A stretch of 64,000 nucleotides of DNA. It comes from Phycisphaerales bacterium. Lineage in GTDB: Bacteria; Planctomycetota; UBA1135; UBA2386. This document shows positions 41,673 through 50,035 of this stretch, one piece after another. Position 1 is the stretch's first letter. Every line of letters begins with the position of its first letter. The position numbers and the translations under genes were made by a program. The stretch is from positions 106,516 to 170,515 of the forward strand of contig JADCJE010000047.1 of NCBI GenBank assembly GCA_020247305.1, written 5' to 3'. The notes under the pieces are model-generated. The model did no database searches and was not told the origin of the DNA. It saw only the letters and a program-made list of their open reading frames with translations.

Positions 41673-41836
41673 CGCGCGCTCCCGAGCGGCACATTGCCGA
41701 GCGCGGTCAGCAGCCACAGCAGCGCGATGACGACGAGCGCCAGGACGATCGTCGCCGCGTAGGTCCGTCGCCACGACCCGAGCGGCGGCGGCGGTTCCGG
41801 CGTGTCGGCGCGACCGGGCGACGGCGTGGTCTGCAT
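41669..41836 (-). CDS. small membrane protein coupled to the symporter
   Basis: 55 residues, too short for the ORF track. Reads MQTTPSPGRADTPEPPPP, then a basic turn GSWRRTYA, one hydrophobic helix (TIVLALVVIALLWLLTAL) and ends LGSAR. Its TGA overlaps the symporter ATG (ATGA), which supports translation. A cytosolic Pro-rich N-terminus with one membrane span suggests a transporter subunit or assembly factor; this is inference. No Shine-Dalgarno is obvious. Confidence 0.6.
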   Translation of the reverse strand: MQTTPSPGRADTPEPPPPLGSWRRTYAATIVLALVVIALLWLLTALGNVPLGSAR

Positions 41837-41936
41837 CGCGCCAAGGAGACCGCGGCGGGGCGCTCGGCGCCAGCCGGCAGGCGCGCGCGCCGGCGGTGGC
41901 GCGCTCGCGCCCAGGTCCTATGCTGCGCGGCCCGCG

Positions 41937-44129
41937 ATGGACGATCCGATCTACGCCGACCTCAACGCCGCCCAGGCCGCCGCCGTCGCCCACGGCAAGG
42001 GCCCGCTGATGGTGCTCGCCGGCGCCGGTTCGGGCAAGACGCGCGTGGTCACGCGCCGCATCGCCCGCCTGCTGCGCGACGGCGTGCGCCCGGGCCAGAT
42101 CCTGGCGATGACCTTCACCAACAAGGCCGCGGCCGAGATGGCGCGGCGCGTCGAGGAACTCGGCGGCGGCTATGTGCGCGTCGCCACCTTCCATTCGGCG
42201 TGCGCGCGCTTCCTGCGCCAGGACGGCCAGCTGCTCGGCTACCCGGCCGACTTCTCGATCTACGACACGCAGGACCGTGACGCGCTGATCAAGGAACTGC
42301 TGGAGGACCTCGGGCTGTCGAGCGCGCAGGTCAAGCCGAGCGCGGTGGGGCAGTGGATCAGCAAGCTGAAGAACGCCGCGCTGAAGCCGACCGACATGGG
42401 CGGCCGCGACGACATCAGCCGGATCGTCGAGCGCGTCTGGACGCCGTACCACGAGCGCATGCGCAAGGTCGGCGCGATGGACTTCGACGACTTGCTGCTG
42501 CTGTTCCTGCAGCTGCTGAAGGAGCACCCCGACGCGGCCGAGCGCTACCGCGCGCGCTACCCGTGGGTGCTGGTCGACGAGTTCCAGGACACCAACCGGG
42601 TCCAGTACGACCTGCTCAAGCTGCTGTGCCCGCCGCCGGGCAACCTGTGCATCGTCGGCGATCCCGACCAGTCGATCTACGGCTTCCGCGGCGCCGAGGT
42701 GCGCAACATCCTCGACTTCGACCGCGAGTACCCGACGACGACGACCGTGCGGCTGGAGCAGAACTACCGCAGCTCGGCCAACATCCTGCGCGCCGCCGAG
42801 TCGGTGATCGCCAACAACACCCAGCGCAAGGACAAGCGCCTGCGCACCGACGCCGCGCCGGGCGCGCCGCTGCTGCGGCTCAAGGCGTCGGGCTCCGACG
42901 AGGAGGCGACGACCGTCGTCGACCGCGTGCGGCAGCTGATCGCCGAGGGCGAGCCGGCGGAGCAGATCGCGATCTTCTACCGCGCGCACTGGCTGTCGCG
43001 CGGCATGGAACAGGCGCTCAAGGACGCCGGCGTGCCGTACGAGATCGTCGGCGGCCAGTCGTTCTTCGAGCGGCGCGAGATCAAGGACCTGCTCGCGTAC
43101 CTGCGCGTGCTGGTCAATCCGCTCGACGACGTCAGCATGGTGCGCGTCGCCAACGTGCCGCCGCGCGGGCTCGGCAAGGCCGGCCTGGAGAAGCTGCGCC
43201 AGCTCGCGTTCGACCAGGGCATGTCGCTGCGCGAGGCCATCGGCGAGACGGCGTTGCACGGCGACTTCGGGCCCAAGGCCCGCCGCGGCCTCGCCGAACT
43301 GGCACAGACGCTGAACGCGGCGCAGCGCGCCGCCGAGCAGGGCGCGCACGCGGCGCTCAAGGTGATCCTCGCCGGCACCGCGTACCTGCAGCACGCGACC
43401 AGCTTCGGCGACGCCGAGGACAGCGCGCGCGAGGAGAACATCGCCGAACTGGTCAGCGACACCGTGCAGTTCGACCGCTCGCCGCCCGCCCTGCCGCCTG
43501 ACGCCGAGGAGGGCGAGCGCGCCGTCGGCCTGCCCGGCTACCTGCAGCACGTCGCCCTGCTGACCTCGGCCGATCGCGCCGACCAGGGGCCGGCGGTGCG
43601 CATGATGACGGTGCACGCCGCCAAGGGCCTCGAGTTCGACCACGTGTCCGTCGCCGGCCTCGAGGAGGGCACGTTCCCGAGCATGCGCGTCGCCGACGAC
43701 CCCGACGGCCTGGAGGAGGAGCGGCGGCTGATGTACGTCGCGCTGACGCGCGCCCGCAAGACGCTGCTGCTCAGCTCGGTGCGCGACCGCATGGTCAACG
43801 GCGAGATGCAGTCGCTGAAGCCGTCGCGCTTCCTGCGCGAGATCCCGCCCGACGTCGTCGAGAACTACGCGCCGTCGTGGCGGCGCTACGAGGCCGACGA
43901 CGCCGGCAGCGTGACGTCCGGCTGGAGCGTCAGCCCCGACCCCGAGGCGCTCGAAGCGCTGCGCCCGGGCGTGCGCGTCCGTCACGACCTGTACGGCAAC
44001 GGCCTGATCCGCCGCCTCGCCGGCCGCGGCATGAACGCGCGCGCGGTGGTGCGCTTCGACGACGGCGTCGAGCGCGAGTTCGTGCTGGAGTACGCCGGCC
44101 TGAAGCTGCTCGAGGACCTGCAGTTTTGA
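41937..44129 (+). CDS. pcrA: UvrD/PcrA-type ATP-dependent DNA helicase
   Basis: 730 residues. 3'-5' superfamily 1A helicase for repair and replication restart. Motifs: LAGAGSGKTRVVTRR (I, about 27), MTFTNKAAAEM (Ia), LVDEFQDTNRVQ (II), VGDPDQSIYGFRGA (III), LEQNYRSSANIL (IV), MMTVHAAKGLEFDHV (V) and RLMYVALTRARKTL (VI). The C-terminal Tudor-like domain that binds RNA polymerase in PcrA/UvrD is present (VRHDLYGNGLIRRLAG, VRFDDGVEREFVLEYAGLKLL). TATGCT lies 12 bases before the ATG. Overlaps the next gene by TTGA. Confidence 0.94.
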   Translation: MDDPIYADLNAAQAAAVAHGKGPLMVLAGAGSGKTRVVTRRIARLLRDGVRPGQILAMTFTNKAAAEMARRVEELGGGYVRVATFHSACARFLRQDGQLLGYPADFSIYDTQDRDALIKELLEDLGLSSAQVKPSAVGQWISKLKNAALKPTDMGGRDDISRIVERVWTPYHERMRKVGAMDFDDLLLLFLQLLKEHPDAAERYRARYPWVLVDEFQDTNRVQYDLLKLLCPPPGNLCIVGDPDQSIYGFRGAEVRNILDFDREYPTTTTVRLEQNYRSSANILRAAESVIANNTQRKDKRLRTDAAPGAPLLRLKASGSDEEATTVVDRVRQLIAEGEPAEQIAIFYRAHWLSRGMEQALKDAGVPYEIVGGQSFFERREIKDLLAYLRVLVNPLDDVSMVRVANVPPRGLGKAGLEKLRQLAFDQGMSLREAIGETALHGDFGPKARRGLAELAQTLNAAQRAAEQGAHAALKVILAGTAYLQHATSFGDAEDSAREENIAELVSDTVQFDRSPPALPPDAEEGERAVGLPGYLQHVALLTSADRADQGPAVRMMTVHAAKGLEFDHVSVAGLEEGTFPSMRVADDPDGLEEERRLMYVALTRARKTLLLSSVRDRMVNGEMQSLKPSRFLREIPPDVVENYAPSWRRYEADDAGSVTSGWSVSPDPEALEALRPGVRVRHDLYGNGLIRRLAGRGMNARAVVRFDDGVEREFVLEYAGLKLLEDLQF

Positions 44130-45031
44130 GCCCGCGCGCCGACATCGCCGCGGCGTTCGACGCGCTGCTGGCGCGCGCCGCGACCGAGGCGCCGGACCTG
44201 CTGCCGGAACTGGCGCAGCGCGCCTTCGCGGCGGCGACGCCGAAGGCCGACCTCGGCGCCGACGACGAGCAACCCTGGCACGGCATCGTCGGCCGCTGCC
44301 CGGCGATGCTCGCGCTGCGCGAGCGCATCGCCAAGTTCGCGGCCGCCGACGCGCCGGCTCTGGTCACCGGCGAGAGCGGCACCGGCAAGGAGCGCGTCGC
44401 CTGCGCCATCCACGCGCTGAGCCGCCGAAGCAAGGGGCCGTTCGTGGCTGAGAACTGCGCCGCGATCCCCGAGTCGCTGCTGGAGTCGGTGCTGTTCGGC
44501 CACAAGAAGGGCGCGTTCACCGGCGCGGTGAAGGACCACCCCGGCCACTTCGTCGCGGCGACCGACGGCACGATCTTCCTCGACGAGATCGGCGAGATGA
44601 AGCCGGCGATGCAGGCGAAGCTCCTGCGCGCGCTGCAGGACGGCGAAGTGCGGGCGGTCGGCGACACCAAGGCGCGCAAGGTCGACGTGCGCGTCGTCGC
44701 GGCGACCAACCAGGACCTGGAGGCGGCGGTCAAGGCCGGCCGCTTCCGCGAGGACCTGTACTACCGCCTCAACGTGCTGCGCCTGGAACTGCCGCCGCTG
44801 CGCGCGCGCGGCGAGGACATCGTGCTGCTGGCGCGGCGCTTCCTCGCCGAGGCGGCGGCGCGGGCCGGCCGCGTGGTCGCCCTGTCGCCCGAGGCCGAGC
44901 AGGCGCTGCGCGCGGCGAAGTGGCCCGGCAACGTGCGGCAGCTGCAGAACGAGATGCTGCGCGCCGCCGCGCTCGCCGAGGGCCCGGTCGTCAGGCCCGC
45001 CGACCTGTCGGCCGAACTGCGTGGCAGGTAG
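44126..45031 (+). CDS. sigma-54 activator AAA+ protein without DNA-binding domain
   Basis: 301 residues from a TTG that overlaps the helicase stop. A short N-terminus (about 55 residues, no receiver, PAS or GAF domain) leads to a complete sigma-54-interacting AAA+ module: [18 protein letters not shown] (Walker A, about 82), [14 protein letters not shown] (the GAFTGA sigma-54 loop, about 130), [11 protein letters not shown] (Walker B) and [18 protein letters not shown], then the lid domain with [12 protein letters not shown]. The protein stops about 30 residues later without a Fis-type helix-turn-helix. It would act from solution or through a partner. Neighbour is a helicase, which gives no clue to the regulon. 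Confidence 0.88.
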   Translation: MSPRADIAAAFDALLARAATEAPDLLPELAQRAFAAATPKADLGADDEQPWHGIVGRCPAMLALRERIAKFAAADAPALVTGESGTGKERVACAIHALSRRSKGPFVAENCAAIPESLLESVLFGHKKGAFTGAVKDHPGHFVAATDGTIFLDEIGEMKPAMQAKLLRALQDGEVRAVGDTKARKVDVRVVAATNQDLEAAVKAGRFREDLYYRLNVLRLELPPLRARGEDIVLLARRFLAEAAARAGRVVALSPEAEQALRAAKWPGNVRQLQNEMLRAAALAEGPVVRPADLSAELRGR

Positions 45032-45040
45032 GGGGCGGCG

Positions 45041-46570
45041 ATGGCGGACATCGTGCTGGCGACGCAGAACGCCAAATGGATCCACGCCTCGTTCGGCCTG
45101 CGCTGCCTGCGCGCCAACCTCGGCGAGCTGCGCGAGCGCGCCGTGATCCGCGAGTTCGAGATCAGCCAGCGGCCGGTCGACGTCGCCGAGGCGATCCTCG
45201 CCGAGCGGCCGCGGCTCGTCGGACTCGGCGTCTACGTCTGGAACGCCGCGCCGGCGCTGCAGCTGGCCCGGATCCTCAAGCAGCTTGCGCCCGAGGTCGC
45301 GCTGGTCGTCGGCGGCCCCGAGGTCAGCCACGAGTCCGAGGCGCAGGCGATCTGCCGGCTCGCCGACCACGTCGTGCGCGGCGAGGCCGACCTCGCCTTC
45401 GCCGACCTGTGCCGCGCCGTGCTGGCGGGGGAGGCGCGGCCGCACACGATCGACGCGCCGCTGCCGCACTTCCCGCAGCTGGCGTGGGCGTACGACGAGT
45501 ACGACGACCGCGACGTCGCGCACCGCGTCGTCTACGTCGAGAGCTCGCGCGGCTGCCCGTTCACCTGCGAGTTCTGCCTGTCGGCGCTCGACGTGCCGGT
45601 GCGCAAGGCCGACACCACGGCGTTCCTCGCCCAGATGGAGCGGCTGCTGGCGCGCGGCCTGCGCAGCTTCAAGTTCGTCGACCGCACCTTCAACCTTGGC
45701 ATCGCGCACGCGACGGCGATCCTGCGCTTCTTCCGCGAACGCTGGACGCCCGGGCTGTTCGTTCACTTCGAGCTGATCCCCGACCGCCTGCCCGACGAGT
45801 TGCGCGCCGAGATCGCCGCCTTTCCGCCGGGCGCGCTGCAGTTCGAGGTCGGCGTGCAGACGCTCGATGGCCCGACCGGCGAGCGCATCAGCCGGCGGCA
45901 GGACGTGCCGCGCATCCTCGCCAACCTGCGCTGGCTGCGCGACGCGACGGCGGCGCACGTGCACGCCGACCTGATCGTCGGCCTGCCCGGCGAGGACGAG
46001 GCGACGTTCGCGCGCGGCTTCGATCTGCTGTGGGCCGCCGGTCCGCACGAGATCCAGGTCGGCATCCTCAAGCGCCTGCGCGGCGCGCCGATCGCCCGCC
46101 ACGACGACGCGCACGGCATGGTCTACGCGCAGGAGGCGCCGTACGAGGTGCTGCGCACCGCGGCGGTGCCGTTCACGGCCATGCAGGCGATGAAGCGCTT
46201 CGCGCGCTACTGGGACGTCGTCGCCAACAGCGGCAACTGGAACGCGACGCTGCAGCTGCTGCTCGCCGGCCCGTCGGCGCACGCGGCGTTCGCCGCCTTC
46301 AGCGCGTGGCTGCACGGCACGACGCGCGCCACGAGCGGCATCGCCCTGCACCGGCTGGCGGAGCTGCTGTGGCGCTGGCTCGTCGACGAGCGCGGCAATG
46401 CGCCGGCCGCCGTCGGCGCGGCCATGGCCGTCGACTACGCCCGCTGCGCGCGCCACGACTGGCCCGAGTTCCTGCGGCCCTACGTCGACGGCGCGGCGAA
46501 GCCCGATCGCAGCCGCAAGGCCGGTCAGGCGGCGGCGCGGCAGGCGCGCCACCGCGGCGTCGACGCCTGA
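45041..46570 (+). CDS. B12-binding-domain radical SAM protein with DUF4080-like C-terminus
   Basis: 509 residues. N-terminal cobalamin-binding Rossmann-like domain (residues 1-135, [14 protein letters not shown]), then a radical SAM core with [17 protein letters not shown] (CxxxCxxC cluster, about 180), VDRTFNLG and [14 protein letters not shown], and a C-terminal domain of about 130 residues of the DUF4080 type. No DxHxxG motif is seen in the N-domain, so cobalamin may bind base-off without the lower histidine or not at all. Substrate unknown. It follows the sigma-54 activator by nine bases, probably one transcript. Confidence 0.88.
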   Translation: MADIVLATQNAKWIHASFGLRCLRANLGELRERAVIREFEISQRPVDVAEAILAERPRLVGLGVYVWNAAPALQLARILKQLAPEVALVVGGPEVSHESEAQAICRLADHVVRGEADLAFADLCRAVLAGEARPHTIDAPLPHFPQLAWAYDEYDDRDVAHRVVYVESSRGCPFTCEFCLSALDVPVRKADTTAFLAQMERLLARGLRSFKFVDRTFNLGIAHATAILRFFRERWTPGLFVHFELIPDRLPDELRAEIAAFPPGALQFEVGVQTLDGPTGERISRRQDVPRILANLRWLRDATAAHVHADLIVGLPGEDEATFARGFDLLWAAGPHEIQVGILKRLRGAPIARHDDAHGMVYAQEAPYEVLRTAAVPFTAMQAMKRFARYWDVVANSGNWNATLQLLLAGPSAHAAFAAFSAWLHGTTRATSGIALHRLAELLWRWLVDERGNAPAAVGAAMAVDYARCARHDWPEFLRPYVDGAAKPDRSRKAGQAAARQARHRGVDA

Positions 46571-46610
46571 GAGAGTGCGGAACCCTGACTCGGCGCCGAC
46601 GCGCGCGCCC

Positions 46611-47108
46611 TCAATCGCCGAGCGCGCGCTGCAGGATGGCGATCGCTTCGCGCATCGCCGTCCGCAGGTGGTCGGCCTGCGAGCCGGCGGCCGACTGGAT
46701 CTGACGGATCGCGGCGAGCACCTGCGTCTCGACCGACACGCCGGCGTCGGCCGTCGCCGTGCGCTGCTGGCGGGCCTCGCGGCGCTCGGCGCGCGCGAGG
46801 CGCGGCAGCGCGTCGGCGGTCAGTTCCTCGCGCTCCGGCGCGGCAGGCGCCGCCGCCTTGGCGCGCGGCTTCGCTTCGTGGGTCTGCAGGCCGAGCAGGC
46901 CGCGGGCGGAGTGCAGGGCGCGACCGGCGGTCGGGATGCCGTACAGTTCCGCTTCGGCGCGGAAGTCGCGCAGCGTCAGGTCCGGGTTCTGCTGCAGCTT
47001 GTAGATGCAGAACAGCACGCTGTCCTTCTGGTCGGGATAGCGGCGGCGCAAGGCCGCGAGGATGCCGTCCCAGGAGTCGGCGGCGTCGGTTGCAGTGGGT
47101 TCGTTCAC
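46611..47108 (-). CDS. hypothetical helical protein
   Basis: 165 residues from GTG 47108 (a second GTG lies three codons upstream); the further track extension is Arg/Pro-rich and unlikely. N-terminal globular helical domain: SWDGILAALRRRYPDQKDSVLFCIYKLQQNPDLTLRDFRAEAELYGIP, which could be a small helix-turn-helix-like unit. Then an Ala/Lys/Glu linker and a C-terminal helix (VETQVLAAIRQIQSAAG). Convergent with the radical SAM gene. Coding supported by sequence quality; function not recognised. Confidence 0.65.
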   Translation of the reverse strand: MNEPTATDAADSWDGILAALRRRYPDQKDSVLFCIYKLQQNPDLTLRDFRAEAELYGIPTAGRALHSARGLLGLQTHEAKPRAKAAAPAAPEREELTADALPRLARAERREARQQRTATADAGVSVETQVLAAIRQIQSAAGSQADHLRTAMREAIAILQRALGD

Positions 47109-47261
47109 GATGGGGACCTGACCATCGCGTTGCTGCTCCGGAGGTCGGAGCGCAGCGCGGGGGGGTCGAAGAGCGTGGCGAGTCCGCGGTCCATCGTCAA
47201 CGGCGCGCGCCGATCGCGGCGGCGGCAAGGGGCGAATGCCCGACCGTGCGGGACGCGGTGG

Positions 47262-47289
47262 TTGCGTTGACGCCTTCCCCGACTACGCT
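47262..47289 (+). promoter_or_regulatory. predicted promoter TTGCGT-16-TACGCT
   Basis: TTGCGT and TACGCT with a 16-base spacer, 69 bases before the signal-peptide ATG at 47359, which has AGGGA eight bases upstream. It shares the 16-base spacer with the rpmE and kef promoters. Confidence 0.5.
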
Positions 47290-47358
47290 TCGGCCTGCGG
47301 CGCAGCGGCCCTCTGCTGCGCTCCTCGCGGCCTCTCTCTCCTGCTCCAGGGATCCCCG

Positions 47359-47439
47359 ATGCTCGCACGTTTCGCCGTCGCACTCCTGACGTTCCTCGCG
47401 GTGTTGGCGCTCGCCCGTCCGGCCGCGCCGCAATGATGA
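47359..47439 (+). other. signal-peptide segment cut off by two in-frame TGA codons
   Basis: ATG 47359, preceded by an AGGGA Shine-Dalgarno, begins a perfect signal peptide (MLARFAVALLTFLAVLALAR, then PAAPQ). The next two codons are TGA TGA (47434-47439), after which the same frame continues open for 304 codons through a Gly/Ser/Pro linker into the following protein. The frame is identical on both sides, so no single indel explains the break. Also AUGAUG overlaps the stops, but that alternative frame ends after 21 codons. Confidence 0.75.
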
Positions 47440-47601
47440 GGCGGTTCTTCGGCTCCCAGTTCGGGACCGGCCGGTGGTGCAGGCGGCGCTGCTCCTAGCG
47501 CAGGCGGCGGCGGTGGTGGTCCGCGCGGTGGCGGCATCGCGCTCGACTTCCGTCGCGGCAAGTCCGCCAAGAAGATCCTGGAGATCGACTGGGTCTACCC
47601 G

Positions 47602-48354
47602 GTGTGGAAGCCGGTCGACCAGCCGACGGCGCTGGGCGACGGCCGCACCGTCGTCAAGCAGACCGAGCGCGCGTTGCCGCTCGCGCAGGCCTACGAACTC
47701 GTCACCGACGGCGACAAGCGGCCGGTGCTGATCCTGCGCGAGTGCGAGCGCTGCAAGGGCACGGACCACGCGTTCCTCAGCCGCACGCTCGACAACGAGC
47801 AGACGGTGCTGCTGGCGCACTGGTTCCGCTGCGTCAAGCTGCCGCCGAACGTGCTCACCGACAACCATCCCTTCTACAACCTGTTCAAGCGGGAGAAGGA
47901 CGGCGAGAAGGTCCCGCACCTGTTCTTCGTCGACCCCGACGGCTCGAACAAGGCGGAGCTGCCCGGCGACCAGCCGCAGACCGAGCTGTGGAAGGTCATG
48001 TTCAGCTACCTCGACCGCTGCTACGACGAGAGCGCCAAGGACGCGATCAAGGAGCTGCGGCAGGTGCTGAGCCAGTTCGACAAGCTCGACGCCGAGGAGC
48101 AGCTCATCAAGGGCAAGCTCGACAAGGAGGTCGAGAAGAACGGCCCGAACTCGCCCAAGGGCAACAAGCTGCGCGGCGACCTCGACGAGGTCGGCGCGAC
48201 GCGCGCGAAGCTCGTGGCGCGCGAACAGGAGCTGCGCCAGCTCGCGCTGCGGAGCTTCCCGGCGCAGCCCGGCGAGAAGAAGGGCGCTCCGAAGTCGCCG
48301 GCCGCCAAGCCGGCGGCCGACGCGGGCCCGGCCGACAGCGGCAGCGCGAAGTGA
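47602..48354 (+). CDS. thioredoxin-like secreted protein body (upstream part interrupted)
   Basis: GTG 47602 is the first standard start after the TGA pair, but it cuts into what looks like domain sequence: in-frame coding quality extends back to 47440 (linker, then GIALDFRRGKSAKKILEIDW). The body has a thioredoxin-like order: RPVLILRECERCKGTDHAFL with a CxxC pair at a helix start, NEQTVLLAHWFRCVKL and KVPHLFFVDPDGSNKAEL. A long charged coiled coil follows (about residues 135-215) and a Lys/Pro/Ala tail. With the upstream signal peptide the product would be exported, about 330 residues. It is either a recently broken gene, an assembly error, or a recoded one. Confidence 0.7.
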   Translation: MWKPVDQPTALGDGRTVVKQTERALPLAQAYELVTDGDKRPVLILRECERCKGTDHAFLSRTLDNEQTVLLAHWFRCVKLPPNVLTDNHPFYNLFKREKDGEKVPHLFFVDPDGSNKAELPGDQPQTELWKVMFSYLDRCYDESAKDAIKELRQVLSQFDKLDAEEQLIKGKLDKEVEKNGPNSPKGNKLRGDLDEVGATRAKLVAREQELRQLALRSFPAQPGEKKGAPKSPAAKPAADAGPADSGSAK

Positions 48355-48385
48355 CGCGAGCCGCCGCTGCGCGGCAGCCCCTGGC

Positions 48386-49627
48386 ATGATGTCCGCGATG
48401 TCGCTGCGCGCTTGGTTTCCTGCGGTCCTCGGCTTCGCGGCGATCGCGCTTGGTCCGCTCCTTCCCGGGCAGGACAAGCCGGCGCCGAAGGACGACGACG
48501 AGATCCTGAAGCTCGGCCGCGTCGACCCGTACACCGGCGGCGAGGCGACAGCGATGGCGCAGGCCGGCGTCGTCGCCTACGGGCCGTTCGCGTGGGCCGA
48601 CCACGTCACCACCGCCGACGTCGATCGCGTCCTCGGCGAGAAGCGCTTCCTGTGGCTGGAGACCGCGCACTTCCGCATCGGCTCCAGCATGCCGTCGATC
48701 GGCTGGCCCGAGGACAACGACGCGCGCAAGCAGCTGCAGGAGGAGATCAAGGCGCTGCGCAAGAAGCTGCCCAAGGTCCCCGAGCGGCCGAAGAAGCTCG
48801 ACCCGTGGCTGCGGCTGCACCTCGCCGCGCACCGCTGCGAGAAGGGCTACGCCGAGTACCAGCAGCTGGTCGGGGTGACCGACGCCGACTTCGCCAGGAA
48901 CGGCAGCCAGCCGCCGCACGGCGCCTTCCTCGGCCTGCCCGGCAAGTTCCTGCTGCTGCAGTGCCAGAAGAAGTCCGACATGGCCCGCTACGTCGACCGC
49001 TTCTGCGGCGCCAAGGAGGACACGTCGACGCGCCACTACCACGCGCAGACCTTCCAGATGGTGCACGCGATGTCGGCCGAGGGCCTGGAGGGCTTCGACG
49101 AGAGCGGCCTGCACGGGCACATGGTGTACGCGCTGTGGCACAACCTCCTGAACGGCCACAACGGCTTCGCCTATCCTCTGCCCGCGTGGCTCGCGGAGGG
49201 CGTCGCGCACTGGCACGCGCGCAAGGTCAAGAGCGTGTTCCTCAACGTCCAGATCCGCGACGACGAAGCGGTGGCGCAGGAGCAGCAGGTGAACTGGCCG
49301 GCCAAGGTGCGGGCGCGCGCGCAGCACGAGGGCGCGTTCTTCCCGTTCGACGTCATGGCGGCGTGGAGCAACCCCGAGGAACTCGGCTACCACGGGCACG
49401 CGCAGTCGTGGTCGCGCGTCGACTACCTGCTGCAGACCGACCGCGCCAAGCTCGGCGCCCTGCTCAAGCAGCTGAAGGCCGTGCCGCCCGACGGCACGTA
49501 CGAGGCGCAGGGCGGGCGGATCCGCGCGCAGGCGCAGAAGCTGGTGGCCGAACTGTACGGCCTCGATGGCCCGGCGTTCGACCGCGCGTGGCGCGAGTGG
49601 GTGACGAAGACCTACCCCAAGAAGTAG
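48386..49627 (+). CDS. secreted hypothetical protein, peptidase-MA-like but degenerate
   Basis: 413 residues with a signal peptide (VLGFAAIALGPLLPGQ). The middle and C-terminal parts resemble gluzincin-like DUF1570-type proteins: a helix GHMVYALWHNLLNGHNGF followed by PAWLAEGVAHWHARK. In active enzymes this helix carries HExxH and the second region the third ligand glutamate; here the first reads HMVYALWH with no glutamate, so catalysis is doubtful although the WLAEG element is kept. It follows the thioredoxin-like gene by 31 bases and may be its operon partner. Annotated as secreted protein of unknown role. Confidence 0.75.
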   Translation: MMSAMSLRAWFPAVLGFAAIALGPLLPGQDKPAPKDDDEILKLGRVDPYTGGEATAMAQAGVVAYGPFAWADHVTTADVDRVLGEKRFLWLETAHFRIGSSMPSIGWPEDNDARKQLQEEIKALRKKLPKVPERPKKLDPWLRLHLAAHRCEKGYAEYQQLVGVTDADFARNGSQPPHGAFLGLPGKFLLLQCQKKSDMARYVDRFCGAKEDTSTRHYHAQTFQMVHAMSAEGLEGFDESGLHGHMVYALWHNLLNGHNGFAYPLPAWLAEGVAHWHARKVKSVFLNVQIRDDEAVAQEQQVNWPAKVRARAQHEGAFFPFDVMAAWSNPEELGYHGHAQSWSRVDYLLQTDRAKLGALLKQLKAVPPDGTYEAQGGRIRAQAQKLVAELYGLDGPAFDRAWREWVTKTYPKK

Positions 49628-49637
49628 CCTCCGGCGC

Positions 49638-50024
49638 ATGGCCATCGCCGTGCTCCTGGCCGTCGCCGCCGCTGGCGGCGTCGGCGCCGTGTCCCGCCAC
49701 GTGCTCGTCGAACAGGTTCGCCTGGCTGCGCCCGATGCGCCGCTGGCCATCGGCGTGGTCAACGTGCTCGGGTGCCTCGGCTTCGGCGTCGTCGCGGCGC
49801 TGGCGTCCGGTCGCTGGCCGCCGGTCGTGACGGCGGCGCTGTTGTCGGGCTTCTTCGGCGCGTTCACGACCTTCTCGTCGTTCGCGCACGAGGGCGTCGA
49901 ACTGCTCGCCCGCGGCCGCTGGCTCGCCTTCGGTCTCGACGTCCTTGGCCAGAACGTCCTCGGCATGCTCGGCCTCGCCGCCGGCCTGTGGCTCGGCGGC
50001 GTGTTGCGCAGCGCCGCGGGCTAG
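49638..50024 (+). CDS. crcB: fluoride efflux channel CrcB/Fluc
   Basis: 128 residues, four membrane helices. Dual-topology fluoride channel: GGVGAVSRHVL at the first helix, NVLGCLGFG (conserved Asn) and GFFGAFTTFSSFAHE (Phe-box and Na site). One copy, so it would form a homodimer. Only 10 bases separate it from the upstream gene, too few for a fluoride riboswitch. Confidence 0.93.
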   Translation: MAIAVLLAVAAAGGVGAVSRHVLVEQVRLAAPDAPLAIGVVNVLGCLGFGVVAALASGRWPPVVTAALLSGFFGAFTTFSSFAHEGVELLARGRWLAFGLDVLGQNVLGMLGLAAGLWLGGVLRSAAG

Positions 50025-50035
50025 GATCCGTGCCG

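Noticed and set aside
47434-47500. Selenocysteine insertion at the TGA pair
   Set aside because: Two adjacent UGA codons in a signal-peptide/linker junction are not a redox motif, and no convincing bSECIS hairpin follows at the expected distance. Kept only as a remote option.
49600-49640. Fluoride riboswitch before crcB
   Set aside because: Only 10 bases lie between the upstream stop and the crcB start; no pseudoknot-forming sequence fits.
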